From Ignatzschineria cameli (lineage in GTDB: Bacteria > Pseudomonadota > Gammaproteobacteria > Cardiobacteriales > Wohlfahrtiimonadaceae): a DNA stretch of 64,000 bases. The position numbers were made by a program, and so were the translations under genes. The notes beneath the pieces are model-generated. The model had not been told where the DNA came from. It searched no databases and worked only from the letters and a program-made list of their open reading frames with translations. Shown piece after piece: positions 28,153 to 36,382 of the stretch (its first letter is position 1; each line of letters opens with the position of its first letter). The DNA lies in contig NZ_QEWW01000005.1 of the NCBI RefSeq assembly GCF_003121895.1, positions 33,815 to 97,814 of the forward strand, read 5' to 3'.

Positions 28153-28463
28153 CCAATCAGTAGTTAACTGATAGATCATTTACCACTATTTTTACCATGT
28201 TTCACCATGATTATTTCACCATAATAAAACTATTAGTGGGTAGCCACTAACCTCTATTTTATTCACTTATCCCCTCTATTGTGCTCTTTTTAAATGGTTG
28301 TTATTACGATGATAGCTCTGGCGATTATGAGTCACTATCAATCTTACAAAGCCCTTACAAAACATTTATTAAATCTTTATTAAACATTTTTTTATTAAGC
28401 ATATTTTATTAAACGTTTATTTAACCCTTACTAATTATCTAAATATAAATAGGAGATATATCT
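28153..28463 (+). other. prpD upstream region
   Basis: AT-rich, with repeated TTATTAAA-like tracts at 28370-28430 similar to those before prpB (25500-25600). This similarity suggests shared promoter or nucleoid-protein sites. No ORF is seen. Confidence 0.35.
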
Positions 28464-29906
28464 ATGTCTACAGAGAGACAAGTGAAGTTCGATCAAGTTC
28501 TCGTCGATATTGTCGATTATGTGCGTAACTATGAGATTCAATCTGATCTTGCTTATCAAATTGCGCAATATTGTTTAATTGATACTTTAGGATGTGGCCT
28601 TGAAGCACTCGATTATCCTGAATGTACCAAGCTTTTAGGCCCGATTGTGCCAGGAACTGTTGTCCCTCATGGTGCGAAAGTTCCCGGGACACAATTTCAA
28701 TTAGATCCCGTTCAAGCGGCATTTGATATTGGAACGATGGTTCGCTGGTTAGATTTTAATGATACTTGGCTTGCGGCAGAGTGGGGACATCCTTCCGATA
28801 ACCTTGGTGGAATTTTAGCCGTTGCCGATTGGCTCTCCCGTGTGGCGGTTGCAGCAGGGAAGAAGCCGCTGACAATGAAAGCTGTTTTAACAGCGATGGT
28901 TAAAGCGCATGAGATTCAAGGGTGTATCGCACTTGAAAATGCCTTCAACCGTGTAGGATTAGATCACGTTATCTTAGTTAAAGTTGCTTCAACTGCGGTT
29001 GTATCAGAACTGTTAGGATTAAGTGAGGATGAGGCGCTCAATGCACTATCACTTGCTTTTGTCGATGGTCAATCATTACGTACTTATCGCCATGCGCCTA
29101 ATACCGGCTCTCGTAAATCGTGGGCTGCAGGCGATGCTACCTCACGAGCGGTTCGTCTCAACTTGATGGCTCAGAAAGGGGAGATGGGGTATCCCACCGC
29201 ATTAACGGCGAAAGTATGGGGTTTTTACGATGTCTTATTTGAAGGAAAGCCTTTTCAGTTTCAACGTGATTACGGCACTTATGTGATGGAGAATGTCCTC
29301 TTTAAGATCTCCTATCCTGCAGAATTCCACTCGCAAACAGCGGTAGAAGCCGCAATGACATTGAAGAAGCGTCTCGATGAGTTAGGAAAGAGCTCAGAAG
29401 ATATTGAACGTATCGATATTCGTACTCATGAAGCATGTATCCGTATTATCGATAAGAAAGGCCCTCTCAATAACCCTGCTGACCGTGATCACTGTATTCA
29501 ATATATGGTTGCTGTCCCCTTAATCTTTGGTCGTTTAACGGCAAGTGATTATGAAGATGAGATCGCAAAAGATCCACGTATTGATGCTTTGAGAGATCGA
29601 ATCATCTGTCAGGAAGATCCTCAATTTACGAAAGATTATTTCGATCCTGAGAAGCGCTCTATCGCCAATGGTTTAACCATTACTCTAAAAGATGGCACAA
29701 AGCTTGATGAGGTTGTAGTGGAGTATCCGATCGGTCATGCGCGTCGTCGTGAAGAGGGCATGCCTGTTTTAGTAGAGAAGTTTAAGCGAAATTTAGCGCG
29801 TCGATTCCCAGCTAAACAGCAAAAAGCGATTTTAGAGGTTTCACTCGATCGCGACAAGCTCTGGGAGATGCCAGTCCATGAGTATGTCGATCTCTATGTT
29901 ATCTAA
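28464..29906 (+). CDS. prpD: 2-methylcitrate dehydratase PrpD
   Basis: Dehydrates 2-methylcitrate to 2-methyl-cis-aconitate. It is a MmgE/PrpD-family protein of 480 residues (E. coli 483), with [29 protein letters not shown], and [16 protein letters not shown] as family blocks. It needs no iron-sulfur cluster. The gene is separated from prpC by a terminator and about 470 bases, so it probably has its own promoter. No prpR or acnD is in the window. Confidence 0.94.
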   Translation: MSTERQVKFDQVLVDIVDYVRNYEIQSDLAYQIAQYCLIDTLGCGLEALDYPECTKLLGPIVPGTVVPHGAKVPGTQFQLDPVQAAFDIGTMVRWLDFNDTWLAAEWGHPSDNLGGILAVADWLSRVAVAAGKKPLTMKAVLTAMVKAHEIQGCIALENAFNRVGLDHVILVKVASTAVVSELLGLSEDEALNALSLAFVDGQSLRTYRHAPNTGSRKSWAAGDATSRAVRLNLMAQKGEMGYPTALTAKVWGFYDVLFEGKPFQFQRDYGTYVMENVLFKISYPAEFHSQTAVEAAMTLKKRLDELGKSSEDIERIDIRTHEACIRIIDKKGPLNNPADRDHCIQYMVAVPLIFGRLTASDYEDEIAKDPRIDALRDRIICQEDPQFTKDYFDPEKRSIANGLTITLKDGTKLDEVVVEYPIGHARRREEGMPVLVEKFKRNLARRFPAKQQKAILEVSLDRDKLWEMPVHEYVDLYVI

Positions 29907-29938
29907 TTTCATCTTTCAGCTTTAAACTTTAACTTGTG

Positions 29939-30001
29939 AGTCATAAGTCATAAGTCATAAGTCATAAGTCATAAGTCATAAGTCATAAGCCATAACTCAT
30001 A
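29939..30001. repeat. Heptanucleotide tandem repeat (AGTCATA)
   Basis: Seven perfect AGTCATA units (29939-29987) and two degenerate units (AGCCATA, ACTCATA) stand head to tail 33 bases after the prpD stop codon. The length is prone to slip-strand change. It is outside any gene. Confidence 0.92.
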
Positions 30002-30085
30002 AATTGTGATCTGTGCTTTTTAAGCCTATCACTATTAAAAATAGTCAAGGAGAGGAGATTTTCTCTCTGACAACAAGTTTCAGGC

Positions 30086-30134
30086 GTGATCTGTTGTAAG
30101 GTGTGGCAAATGCCAAACTTTATCCACAGATCAC
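30086..30134. other. Nested inverted repeat downstream of prpD
   Basis: Arms GTGATCTGT and ACAGATCAC (30086-30094 with 30126-30134) enclose a second hairpin TGGCA-AA-TGCCA (30104-30115). A perfect DnaA box TTATCCACA (30120-30128) overlaps the right arm. Another small palindrome, GATCAC-TCT-GTGATC, follows at 30144-30158. Confidence 0.55.
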
Positions 30135-30187
30135 ACTCTGAAAAGAGATCACTCTGTGATCATTTCTCCTTCAATATGAAGACTTTT

Positions 30188-30211
30188 GCTCGGCTTGCCG
30201 AGCTTTTTTTA
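30188..30211 (+). terminator. Terminator downstream of prpD
   Basis: GCTCGG/CCGAGC stem with CTTG tetraloop and T7. Confidence 0.85.
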
Positions 30212-30290
30212 TTTATATATATATATTTGATCCTATATATATTTGATCCGGCCTAAATAATATTGCTATTCTTTCGGAAAAATTTAACTT

Positions 30291-31571
30291 TTATTTTGAG
30301 AGTGATGATCGGTTTTCGGGATGATCTGCAAGTTGCTTCATCGATTCTGTCATCGCGGCAAAGAAGGCATAACTATCGAGAGTCTCTCTACCGGTTGGCT
30401 TCGGTTGTGCGCCCCAAGCGGCAATAACGACTCCTTCTTGCGGGTTGATATAGATCTGTTGCCCAAAGATTCCTTCAGCGGTAAAAGCCCCCTCATTGAT
30501 CGTTCCTTCTGCTTCCTCAACAGGCCATAACATATAACCATATTGAACAGTTTCACCATTGACGATCTTGGGTGATCCCGCTTCTTTTAGCCAATATTCA
30601 GGTAGCAGTTGCTCTCCATCAACATTGCCATTTTCTAAAAGAAAGAGGCCAAAGCGGGCATAATCTCTCAAGACTGCTTGCAATCCACTTCCACCAACTT
30701 CTAGGCCATCGGGTGATTCTAACCACCATGAAGCATCTGATTCCATTCCTGCTCTCTTCCAGATCCGTTCAGAGAGGTATTGACTGACGGGCATACCGGT
30801 TGCTGCGCGTACTAATGCACCGGCAACATGGGTCTCTCCTGTACTATAGTTCCAGCGAGTTCCCGGTTCAGCCGCTCTAGGTAATTGTTGCATCAATTGA
30901 AGAATTGCCCCAGGTTCTTGCGCATTTTGTAATGCTAACATAGCTCGACGATCGGAATTAGGATCTGTATAGGTCTCATTCCACGCCACACCAGAGGTCA
31001 TCTGCAGCAGCTGTCTTACGGTCACGCCATCGTAACTACTTCCTTTAAAATCAGGGAGATATGTCACTATAGGATCATCAATATCTTTGATCAATCCCTC
31101 TTCGAGGGCGATACCGATCAAGGTTGCGGTAATAGATTTGACAACAGACATCGACATCCAGCGAGTGGCATTATGATTGCCTAGCTGATAATCCTCATAA
31201 TAGATTTTTCCATCCTTGATCGCTATTAAGCCAGCAACACGATTGATATTGATATAGTCATAGAGATCGAAAGAGTCATCACCTGATTGAAATTGGAGGT
31301 CTTCCACCTGTACTACAGCATAGGGAAGTTCCCTAACATTATCGGGATCATGCTGCACAATCGCAGTGGGATAGAGGCGATCGATATTGCGAAAGGTACT
31401 AGCTTGCAGATCGGGCATCAACTTACCATCATAGAGCTGTTCAACAGTTCCGATCGGCTCTTGATCATGGGGGGTTTTCAAGACTTCTGCAAAGAGCAGT
31501 GAAGTGCTTGAGAGGGTTATTGTGGAGATAAAGAGTAAGTTGAGTACTCTCTTTTTGGTGGTTGTGAACAT
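30291..31571 (-). CDS. Secreted serine hydrolase of the beta-lactamase class C fold
   Basis: A periplasmic or surface hydrolase of the beta-lactamase/EstB/6-aminohexanoate-dimer hydrolase group (426 residues). Residues 1-29 are a Sec signal peptide (ends LLFAEV). The nucleophile motif SxxK is SVVK at 142-145, and the general-base Tyr is Y242 in NYSTGE, where strict beta-lactamases have YxN. GIFGQQIYI may replace the KTG motif. These favour an esterase or amidase over antibiotic resistance. AAGGAG precedes ATG 31571. The substrate is unknown. Monocistronic. Confidence 0.8.
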   Translation of the reverse strand: MFTTTKKRVLNLLFISTITLSSTSLLFAEVLKTPHDQEPIGTVEQLYDGKLMPDLQASTFRNIDRLYPTAIVQHDPDNVRELPYAVVQVEDLQFQSGDDSFDLYDYININRVAGLIAIKDGKIYYEDYQLGNHNATRWMSMSVVKSITATLIGIALEEGLIKDIDDPIVTYLPDFKGSSYDGVTVRQLLQMTSGVAWNETYTDPNSDRRAMLALQNAQEPGAILQLMQQLPRAAEPGTRWNYSTGETHVAGALVRAATGMPVSQYLSERIWKRAGMESDASWWLESPDGLEVGGSGLQAVLRDYARFGLFLLENGNVDGEQLLPEYWLKEAGSPKIVNGETVQYGYMLWPVEEAEGTINEGAFTAEGIFGQQIYINPQEGVVIAAWGAQPKPTGRETLDSYAFFAAMTESMKQLADHPENRSSLSK

Positions 31572-31772
31572 TGTGAACTCCTTCGAGATTGTTGTGGCTA
31601 TTATTTATTATTATTGCAATGGGGTTAATACTAGTTTTTTTAGTTGTTCTACTTATTCTTCTTATTAAGAGGAGTAATTTTGGAGTCTAACAGAGAATAA
31701 AGGGGGATGAAATAGATTTTTTATTGGAATATTTTTTTAAGAAGAGAAGTATTGGTAGCACTTTTAGATAAA

Positions 31773-31803
31773 AATACCTTAAGATTTTTCATCTTAAGGT
31801 ATT
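31773..31803 (-). terminator. Terminator of the pyrF-pyrE-DUF1622 unit
   Basis: Perfect 13-bp stem AATACCTTAAGAT/ATCTTAAGGTATT with a 5-nt loop. On the - strand it ends in a T run. Confidence 0.85.
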
Positions 31804-31865
31804 GTTATGATCGTATTGTTATGATCGTTAAATAGATCAATTGAGAGCGCTTGAGTTGAGCGGAT

Positions 31866-32267
31866 TTATGATTCTCTCTCTGCTCTCGTTTCTCTCTTTT
31901 TATGCTCAGCGATCTCTTTTTCAGCATTGCCCGCTTCGATCTCTTTTCCTAAGAAGTAGGAGATTGCGGTTCGAATGACCACAATACCGCCGAGGATCAA
32001 CATATCGTCGATCGAGGGATTCATAATAGTCTCGATAATATCGGATGCGATTAGAATCTCTAAGCTTAAAAGAATGTAGGAGCCAAGATAGACTTTGATG
32101 CCATTATTCTTCTGGGCGATAGTAAAGCGATCTTCTCTCGAACACTCATTTTTTATAAAGCCTAGGGCTGCTTTAACAACCCCGATAAGGAGAACAAGAA
32201 TGGAGAAGCCATTGAGGATATCAACTAATATCTCTACAGCCCATTCAAGAGAGTGAAAGGTCATCAT
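31866..32267 (-). CDS. DUF1622 membrane protein
   Basis: A small integral membrane protein of 133 residues with three predicted helices (about 17-37, 60-80 and 88-105) and a charged C-terminal tail rich in Lys, Glu and Arg. The segment LGSYILLSLEILIASDII plus IRTAISYFLGKEIE is typical of DUF1622. The function is unknown. It is 33 bases downstream of pyrE and shares its terminator, so it is probably co-transcribed. Two adjacent ATGs (32267, 32264) could start it. Confidence 0.8.
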   Translation of the reverse strand: MMTFHSLEWAVEILVDILNGFSILVLLIGVVKAALGFIKNECSREDRFTIAQKNNGIKVYLGSYILLSLEILIASDIIETIMNPSIDDMLILGGIVVIRTAISYFLGKEIEAGNAEKEIAEHKKRETRAERES

Positions 32268-32300
32268 ATAATCTCACTAATTGTCTATTGTTCTATTGTT

Positions 32301-32945
32301 CTATTGTGATTTGCCCCAACTGCTAGGATCTTTATTCCATTCAGTTAATGCAAGGCGCTCTTCTTCATTAATAATATTTTTAGCAAGAGCTGTTTCGACC
32401 AATGCCGGATAGTTGCTGAGTGTTGCATGGCGAAGGTTCTCACGCTTGAAGTTTTCATCTGCGATCGGCAATTCATAGGAAAAAATTGCTGCAACCCCTA
32501 AAACATCCGCGCCAGCTTCTCTAAGTGCGTGAGCACAAGTAATAGAGCTTCCACCGGTAGAGATGAGATCTTCAACAATCACCACTTTTTGCCCCGGTTT
32601 GATAATTCCTTCAATCATATTGCCGCGCCCATGTTTTTTGGGGGAACTACGAACATAGACCATCGGTTTTTCTAAGACAGCGCTGACCCATGAAGCATGA
32701 GGGATACCAGCTGTTGCGGTGCCGGCGATAACTTCCGCTTCTGGGAATTTCTCTCGAATCAATTCAATAAGATTTTTTGAGATAAATTTACGAACCGCAG
32801 GATAACTGACAATTAAACGATTGTCACAGTAGATCGGCGATTTTAGACCAGAAGCCCAGGTAAATGGCTTTTGAGGTGAGAGTGAAACGGCATCAATTGA
32901 AAGAAGTGCTTCAGCGACATTGTGTGCAACATTTGTTTTGATCAT
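32301..32945 (-). CDS. pyrE: Orotate phosphoribosyltransferase
   Basis: Makes OMP from orotate and PRPP. The PRPP loop [13 protein letters not shown] and the ribose-phosphate segment [13 protein letters not shown] are intact in 214 residues. Its start overlaps pyrF by four bases (ATGA), so the last two UMP steps are translationally coupled. Expression should depend on the pyrF leader attenuator. Confidence 0.95.
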   Translation of the reverse strand: MIKTNVAHNVAEALLSIDAVSLSPQKPFTWASGLKSPIYCDNRLIVSYPAVRKFISKNLIELIREKFPEAEVIAGTATAGIPHASWVSAVLEKPMVYVRSSPKKHGRGNMIEGIIKPGQKVVIVEDLISTGGSSITCAHALREAGADVLGVAAIFSYELPIADENFKRENLRHATLSNYPALVETALAKNIINEEERLALTEWNKDPSSWGKSQ

Positions 32946-33652
32946 AGCGTTCTATTCCATTCTTCTTTAACAGTGTAATAAGCTTTGAGAGGATCTTTAG
33001 CTTGTGTAATTGAGCGACCGACAACGATATAACTAGCCCCATTTTTCTTCGCTTCAAAAGGGGTCATAATTCTCCGCTGATCATCTGCAGCATCAGATGC
33101 AAGACGGATCCCAGGAGTGACGCAGAGAAAGCTTTCGCGCGTATTCTCTTTTACCATCTTCGCTTCTAAAGCAGAGCAAACAACGCCATCAAGGCCAGAG
33201 TTATTGGTAATCTTACTATAGTGAATAACGGATTCGAGGAGGCTTGTTTGAATATTTTGCTCTCGCTGCATCTCAATTTCACTCATACTCGTTAATTGAG
33301 TAACGGCGATAAGACGTGGGCGTTTCGCATTACCACTACCAATCTCTAATCCTTCAAGAGCCTCTTCCATCATGCGCTTGCCCCCTGCAGCATGAACATT
33401 GACCATATCAACGCCCATCTTTGCAAGGCCGATCATTGCGCTCTTAACGGTATTAGGGATATCGTAAAGCTTTAGATCTAAAAAGACTTCATAGCCACGA
33501 GCTTTTAAGGTCTCTACTAACATTGGCCCTTCATTGTAGAAGAGCTCCATTCCGATTTTAATATAGAGCTCTTCTTCTTTCGGCATCATCTCCAAAAAAG
33601 CCTTTGTCTCAAGGTAGTTTGGAAAATCTAGTGCAATTATAGGTTTTGTCAT
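32942..33652 (-). CDS. pyrF: Orotidine 5'-phosphate decarboxylase
   Basis: Decarboxylates OMP to UMP. The active-site Lys/Asp array is in [13 protein letters not shown], and [13 protein letters not shown] forms the phosphate loop near the C-terminus. 236 residues is normal for the family. The ribosome site is weak (AGAAGA). A terminator hairpin lies 28 bases before the ATG, preceded by a leader peptide ORF. Confidence 0.95.
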   Translation of the reverse strand: MTKPIIALDFPNYLETKAFLEMMPKEEELYIKIGMELFYNEGPMLVETLKARGYEVFLDLKLYDIPNTVKSAMIGLAKMGVDMVNVHAAGGKRMMEEALEGLEIGSGNAKRPRLIAVTQLTSMSEIEMQREQNIQTSLLESVIHYSKITNNSGLDGVVCSALEAKMVKENTRESFLCVTPGIRLASDAADDQRRIMTPFEAKKNGASYIVVGRSITQAKDPLKAYYTVKEEWNRTL

Positions 33653-33679
33653 TATCGATTTATCTTCTTTCTTTTTTCC

Positions 33680-33703
33680 AAAAAAAAACCGACTATTGTC
33701 GGC
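33680..33703 (-). terminator. Attenuator terminator before pyrF
   Basis: On the - strand, GCCGAC-AATA-GTCGGT is followed by nine T. It lies between the leader peptide stop (33707) and the pyrF start (33652), where it would stop transcripts not followed closely by a ribosome. Confidence 0.85.
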
Positions 33704-33706
33704 TAT

Positions 33707-33754
33707 TTAAAACAGATAAGGAGAGATATAGATGACGGTGTTATTCACTTGCAT
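33707..33754 (-). CDS. Leader peptide of the pyrFE attenuator
   Basis: AAGGAG eight bases upstream of ATG 33754 opens a 15-codon frame, MQVNNTVIYISPYLF, stopping at TAA only four bases before the terminator hairpin. The RNA here is U-rich (ATCTATATCTCTCC and CTGTTTTAA). This is the layout of the E. coli pyrBI and pyrE leaders, where low UTP slows polymerase in U-rich sequence, the ribosome catches up and blocks the terminator. The peptide sequence itself is not expected to matter. The mechanism is inferred from the arrangement. Confidence 0.75.
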   Translation of the reverse strand: MQVNNTVIYISPYLF

Positions 33755-33979
33755 AACCTACTCTCCTTATTGCTTACTATTTCTATAGATGTTTTGACAT
33801 TTCGTCTACATAAAATTGGCAATATTCTAACATTAGAAGCTTCACTTGAAAAGAAACAGGTTTTAAAAATCTCTATCTTGCTGTTTTATATATCAATTAT
33901 TTTTATCCATTAGACTCCATCCCTACTATTGATCTCTCTCTTTTCAGAGGTGAAGCAGGGGAGCTCTAAGATCATTCTC

Positions 33980-34116
33980 GGAGCTGCGGGAGCCCACTAT
34001 TTAGTTCTTATTACTACTGCCTGCCCGCAGGTGGCATCTTTAGATGCCAGAAAAGATCCCTTGCCGGCGTGCGATCATTAGAAGAACAGGATAGAGAGAT
34101 CCGGCAATCGTTCTGC
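33980..34116. repeat. Structured intergenic repeat, copy 1
   Basis: First copy of a ~130-base element, starting exactly 180 bases before copy 2. The first 60 bases differ at only two positions. Internal stems are CTGCGGG (33984-33990) with CCCGCAG (34024-34030), and GGCATCT-TT-AGATGCC (34033-34048). TTGCCGG pairs with CCGGCAA (34101-34107) near the end. No ORF and no T-run terminator. Confidence 0.75.
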
Positions 34117-34159
34117 TCTCTTATTTTATTATTTCATTATTTCAATTCATAAAGATTTT

Positions 34160-34297
34160 GGAGCTGCGGGAGCCCACTATTTAGTTTTTATCACTACTGC
34201 CTGCCCGCAGGTGGCATCTCTAATGCCGGTAAAGATTCTATTACCGGCGCGTGATCATTACGAAGAGCAGTATAGTGAGATCCGGCAAGCATTCAGC
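34160..34297. repeat. Structured intergenic repeat, copy 2
   Basis: Second copy. The CTGCGGG/CCCGCAG stem is kept. The second hairpin is shortened but still paired (GGCAT-CTCTA-ATGCC, 34213-34227). A perfect GCCGGTAA/TTACCGGC stem occupies 34225-34248. Changes that keep pairing argue for selection on RNA or cruciform structure. Confidence 0.75.
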
Positions 34298-34317
34298 CTA
34301 TTTTTCTCAATAAAACC

Positions 34318-34360
34318 TGTGGATAACTTTGTGGATAGCTGTGAGTAAAAGTGTGGATAA
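34318..34360. other. DnaA-box group upstream of siderophore-binding gene
   Basis: Two perfect TTATCCACA boxes on the - strand (34318-34326, 34352-34360), and two one-mismatch boxes between them (34330-34338 and 34339-34347). Four sites occur in 43 bases, all in the same orientation. Confidence 0.5.
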
Positions 34361-34657
34361 CATCTCTTTATAAATGGAATGATCTTGAGAGATCTTAGCT
34401 AAGAATCCCTCCGGATCTTCTGAAGTGACCGCTTTTTATCGGTAAATTTAGAGAATTTTTCAGTTTTTTTAGTTTAAATAGCACTTAAAAATCGTTGCAG
34501 AGGAGAGGGTCGATGATTAGATAGTCGCTTACTTCTCTCTTATATTTCTGTAAAAAAAGGAGGTTAATCCCTGGTAAATCAATAAGATTGATATTTATTG
34601 TAAGGTGCTTAGTAAAAATATTTGATGATTGCTATAGACAAAGTGAATAAAAGCATT

Positions 34658-34676
34658 AATAATAAGAATCATTCTC
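34658..34676 (+). promoter_or_regulatory. Fur box
   Basis: AATAATAAGAATCATTCTC matches 15 of 19 positions of the consensus GATAATGATAATCATTATC. It stands about 105 bases before the siderophore-binding protein start, where iron-dependent repression is expected. Confidence 0.7.
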
Positions 34677-34780
34677 AAAGGATAATGTTCTCAAAAGAGA
34701 CTTAAAGTCAGTTGAGAGCCAGTTTTATAATTTTTGTCACTGTTATTTTTCATCTACTCTTTTGTGATTTAGGAATTGTT

Positions 34781-35641
34781 ATGAAATGTTTTTTGAAAAA
34801 GAGCCTGCTCTCGCTCTCCCTCTCGCTTGCGGTCGCAATAGCTAGCCCCAAAGCGGTGGTGATGGATTTTGGTGCGGTGGATACTCTGCAAGCGCTTGAT
34901 GCAGCGGATCTAATTGTAGCTCTTCCTAAAGGGAATCTGCCCCATTATCTTCAATCCTCAGATTGGGATAGCGTGGAAGATAGTGGTGGGATGAAGAGTC
35001 CTGATTTAACTAAATTTAAAGAGAGGCCGATCGATCTGATTGTGATTTCGCCCCGTTTAGGGAATCAGGTCGAGACCTTAAGTGAGTATGCGCCAGTCCT
35101 CAATTTTACAGTAGATTCTGATCACTATTTTGAATCGGTCTCAGAAAACATTACACAATTGGCAAAATTTGCAGATCGGGAAGAGGCTGCCGATGCGGCC
35201 CTCGCTAAATTAGCAGAGCAGATCTCTCAAATTCAGCGTGAGATCGCAAAGAGTGATCAGCAAGCGCTTGTGGTGATCCATAATGATGGAAAATTGATGG
35301 CAACACCGACAAGTGGCAGTGCGAAGTTTATCCACAATGTTCTGGGGGTTAAAAATGCTGAAAAAGCACCGAAAGAGGGGCGACAAGTAGCTGATTTAAC
35401 CTATCTAACTGAAGTTGCGCCTGATCTGATCTTTATTATCGATCGTAGTGCCGCCATTGGTGCAACATCGATGGATCAGCAGAAGGTGGAAGAGACCCTA
35501 ATTCAACCGCTTAATGAAGCACTCAATAAGCAGGTGAAGATGGTCTATTTAGATCCAACGCTCTGGTATCTCTCTGGCAATGGATTGATCTCAATTGTGA
35601 AAGAGGCTCAAGAGATTGAAGCCGCTCTTAAAGAGAAGTAG
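34781..35641 (+). CDS. Periplasmic siderophore-binding protein (FatB/CeuE/YclQ type)
   Basis: Cluster-A/III solute-binding protein for iron-siderophore uptake. I place the start at ATG 34781, with AGGA six bases upstream and a signal peptide of about 25 residues (MKCFLKKSLLSLSLSLAVA), giving 286 residues. The two lobes and the connecting helix show LPHYLQS, DLIVISPRLGNQVETLSEYAPVLNFTVDSD and LVVIHNDGKLMATPTSGSAKFIHNVLGV. A Fur box lies upstream. No permease, ATPase or TonB receptor gene is adjacent, so partners must be elsewhere. The coding region includes a perfect DnaA box (35328-35336). Confidence 0.87.
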   Translation: MKCFLKKSLLSLSLSLAVAIASPKAVVMDFGAVDTLQALDAADLIVALPKGNLPHYLQSSDWDSVEDSGGMKSPDLTKFKERPIDLIVISPRLGNQVETLSEYAPVLNFTVDSDHYFESVSENITQLAKFADREEAADAALAKLAEQISQIQREIAKSDQQALVVIHNDGKLMATPTSGSAKFIHNVLGVKNAEKAPKEGRQVADLTYLTEVAPDLIFIIDRSAAIGATSMDQQKVEETLIQPLNEALNKQVKMVYLDPTLWYLSGNGLISIVKEAQEIEAALKEK

Positions 35642-35646
35642 ACGCG

Positions 35647-35682
35647 CCGTAATAGTAACCGTAATAGTAACCGTAATAGTAA
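35647..35682. repeat. 12-base tandem repeat (CCGTAATAGTAA, three units)
   Basis: Three perfect head-to-tail units start six bases after the siderophore-binding gene's stop codon. A separate 9-base repeat (AGATTTAAC, three units, the last ending AAT) lies at 35717-35743. Confidence 0.9.
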
Positions 35683-35743
35683 TATTTGATGGTGTATCAA
35701 TTGAGTTGAGCATCATAGATTTAACAGATTTAACAGATTTAAT

Positions 35744-36113
35744 ATTTTACCTTTAGTTTCACCTTTTCTTTGTATCCTTTGGGATACTCCTTTCTAGCAG
35801 TTGTTTTTGTTGTTCTTTTAAACTTTACTTTCAACTTTTGAATCAAAGTTTCTGCTCTTGGCCCTGATTGATCGAGATAAAATTTGTTGACTTCCTCCAA
35901 AAAACATGCAAATTATATCCTAAGTATCTCGATTAAATCAGGGTCTTTTTTATGCCCCCATTTAGTAACGATCGATCTACTCTTAAATGTAAGGTGTGAG
36001 ACATGAGATATTCGTTATTAGATATTAAAGCTGTATATAATCAATATATCGGTATGATAAGAAGTAATCGAGAGATCCTAAAATAGTAAAATAGAATAAG
36101 GATATAACAATAG
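35744..36113 (+). other. Intergenic region before the trp leader
   Basis: AT-rich, no ORF of note. It should contain the trp promoter and possibly a TrpR operator. I cannot place an operator with confidence. Confidence 0.35.
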
Positions 36114-36170
36114 ATGATTCATTCGACACATTCAATCCGTTTTTTCCGTCGTTGGTGGTTACGCGCATAG
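36114..36170 (+). CDS. trpL: trp leader peptide
   Basis: An 18-codon ORF, MIHSTHSIRFFRRWWLRA, with adjacent Trp codons TGG TGG at 36153-36158 and stop TAG. AAGGAT stands about ten bases before the ATG. Ribosome stalling at the Trp pair is the sensor of charged tRNA-Trp, as in E. coli trpL. It is followed by mutually exclusive hairpins and then trpE. Confidence 0.9.
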   Translation: MIHSTHSIRFFRRWWLRA

Positions 36171-36171
36171 T

Positions 36172-36248
36172 AGCGGGTAAGCACTTTTTTATGATGTTTG
36201 AAAAAAGAGTGTCGAAGAAAGAGGCCCGCAATATGCGGGTCTTTTTTT
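36172..36248 (+). promoter_or_regulatory. trp attenuator: antiterminator and terminator
   Basis: Terminator: CCCGCA-AT-ATGCGGG (about 36225-36239) then T7. Antiterminator: GCGGG (36172-36176) can pair with the same CCCGC (36225-36229), extended inside by CACTTTTTT with AAAAAAGAGTG. Because the CCCGC strand is shared, the two structures exclude each other. Confidence 0.88.
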
Positions 36249-36382
36249 ATGCTCCATATTGCGCTCATCAAATTAGAGAGAGTTTAATCAACTCTCATCC
36301 CAAAAATAGCAACCCTTTTTAACATTTTTAATGTGTTGTTTAAGATGCCGCTGAAAGCGTTAGTTAAATTGTAGGAGACCAT

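Noticed and set aside
29939..30001. Direct repeats that might be read as a CRISPR array
   Set aside because: The repeats are 7 bases long and adjoin without spacers; no cas genes are present.
30291..31571. Antibiotic beta-lactamase (AmpC) for the serine hydrolase
   Set aside because: The YxN motif reads YST and no KTG is clear; the protein is longer than AmpC and no ampR is beside it.
36025..36231. An antisense 68-residue frame over the trp leader
   Set aside because: It runs opposite to the trp attenuator, whose leader peptide and hairpins explain the sequence better, and it resembles no family.
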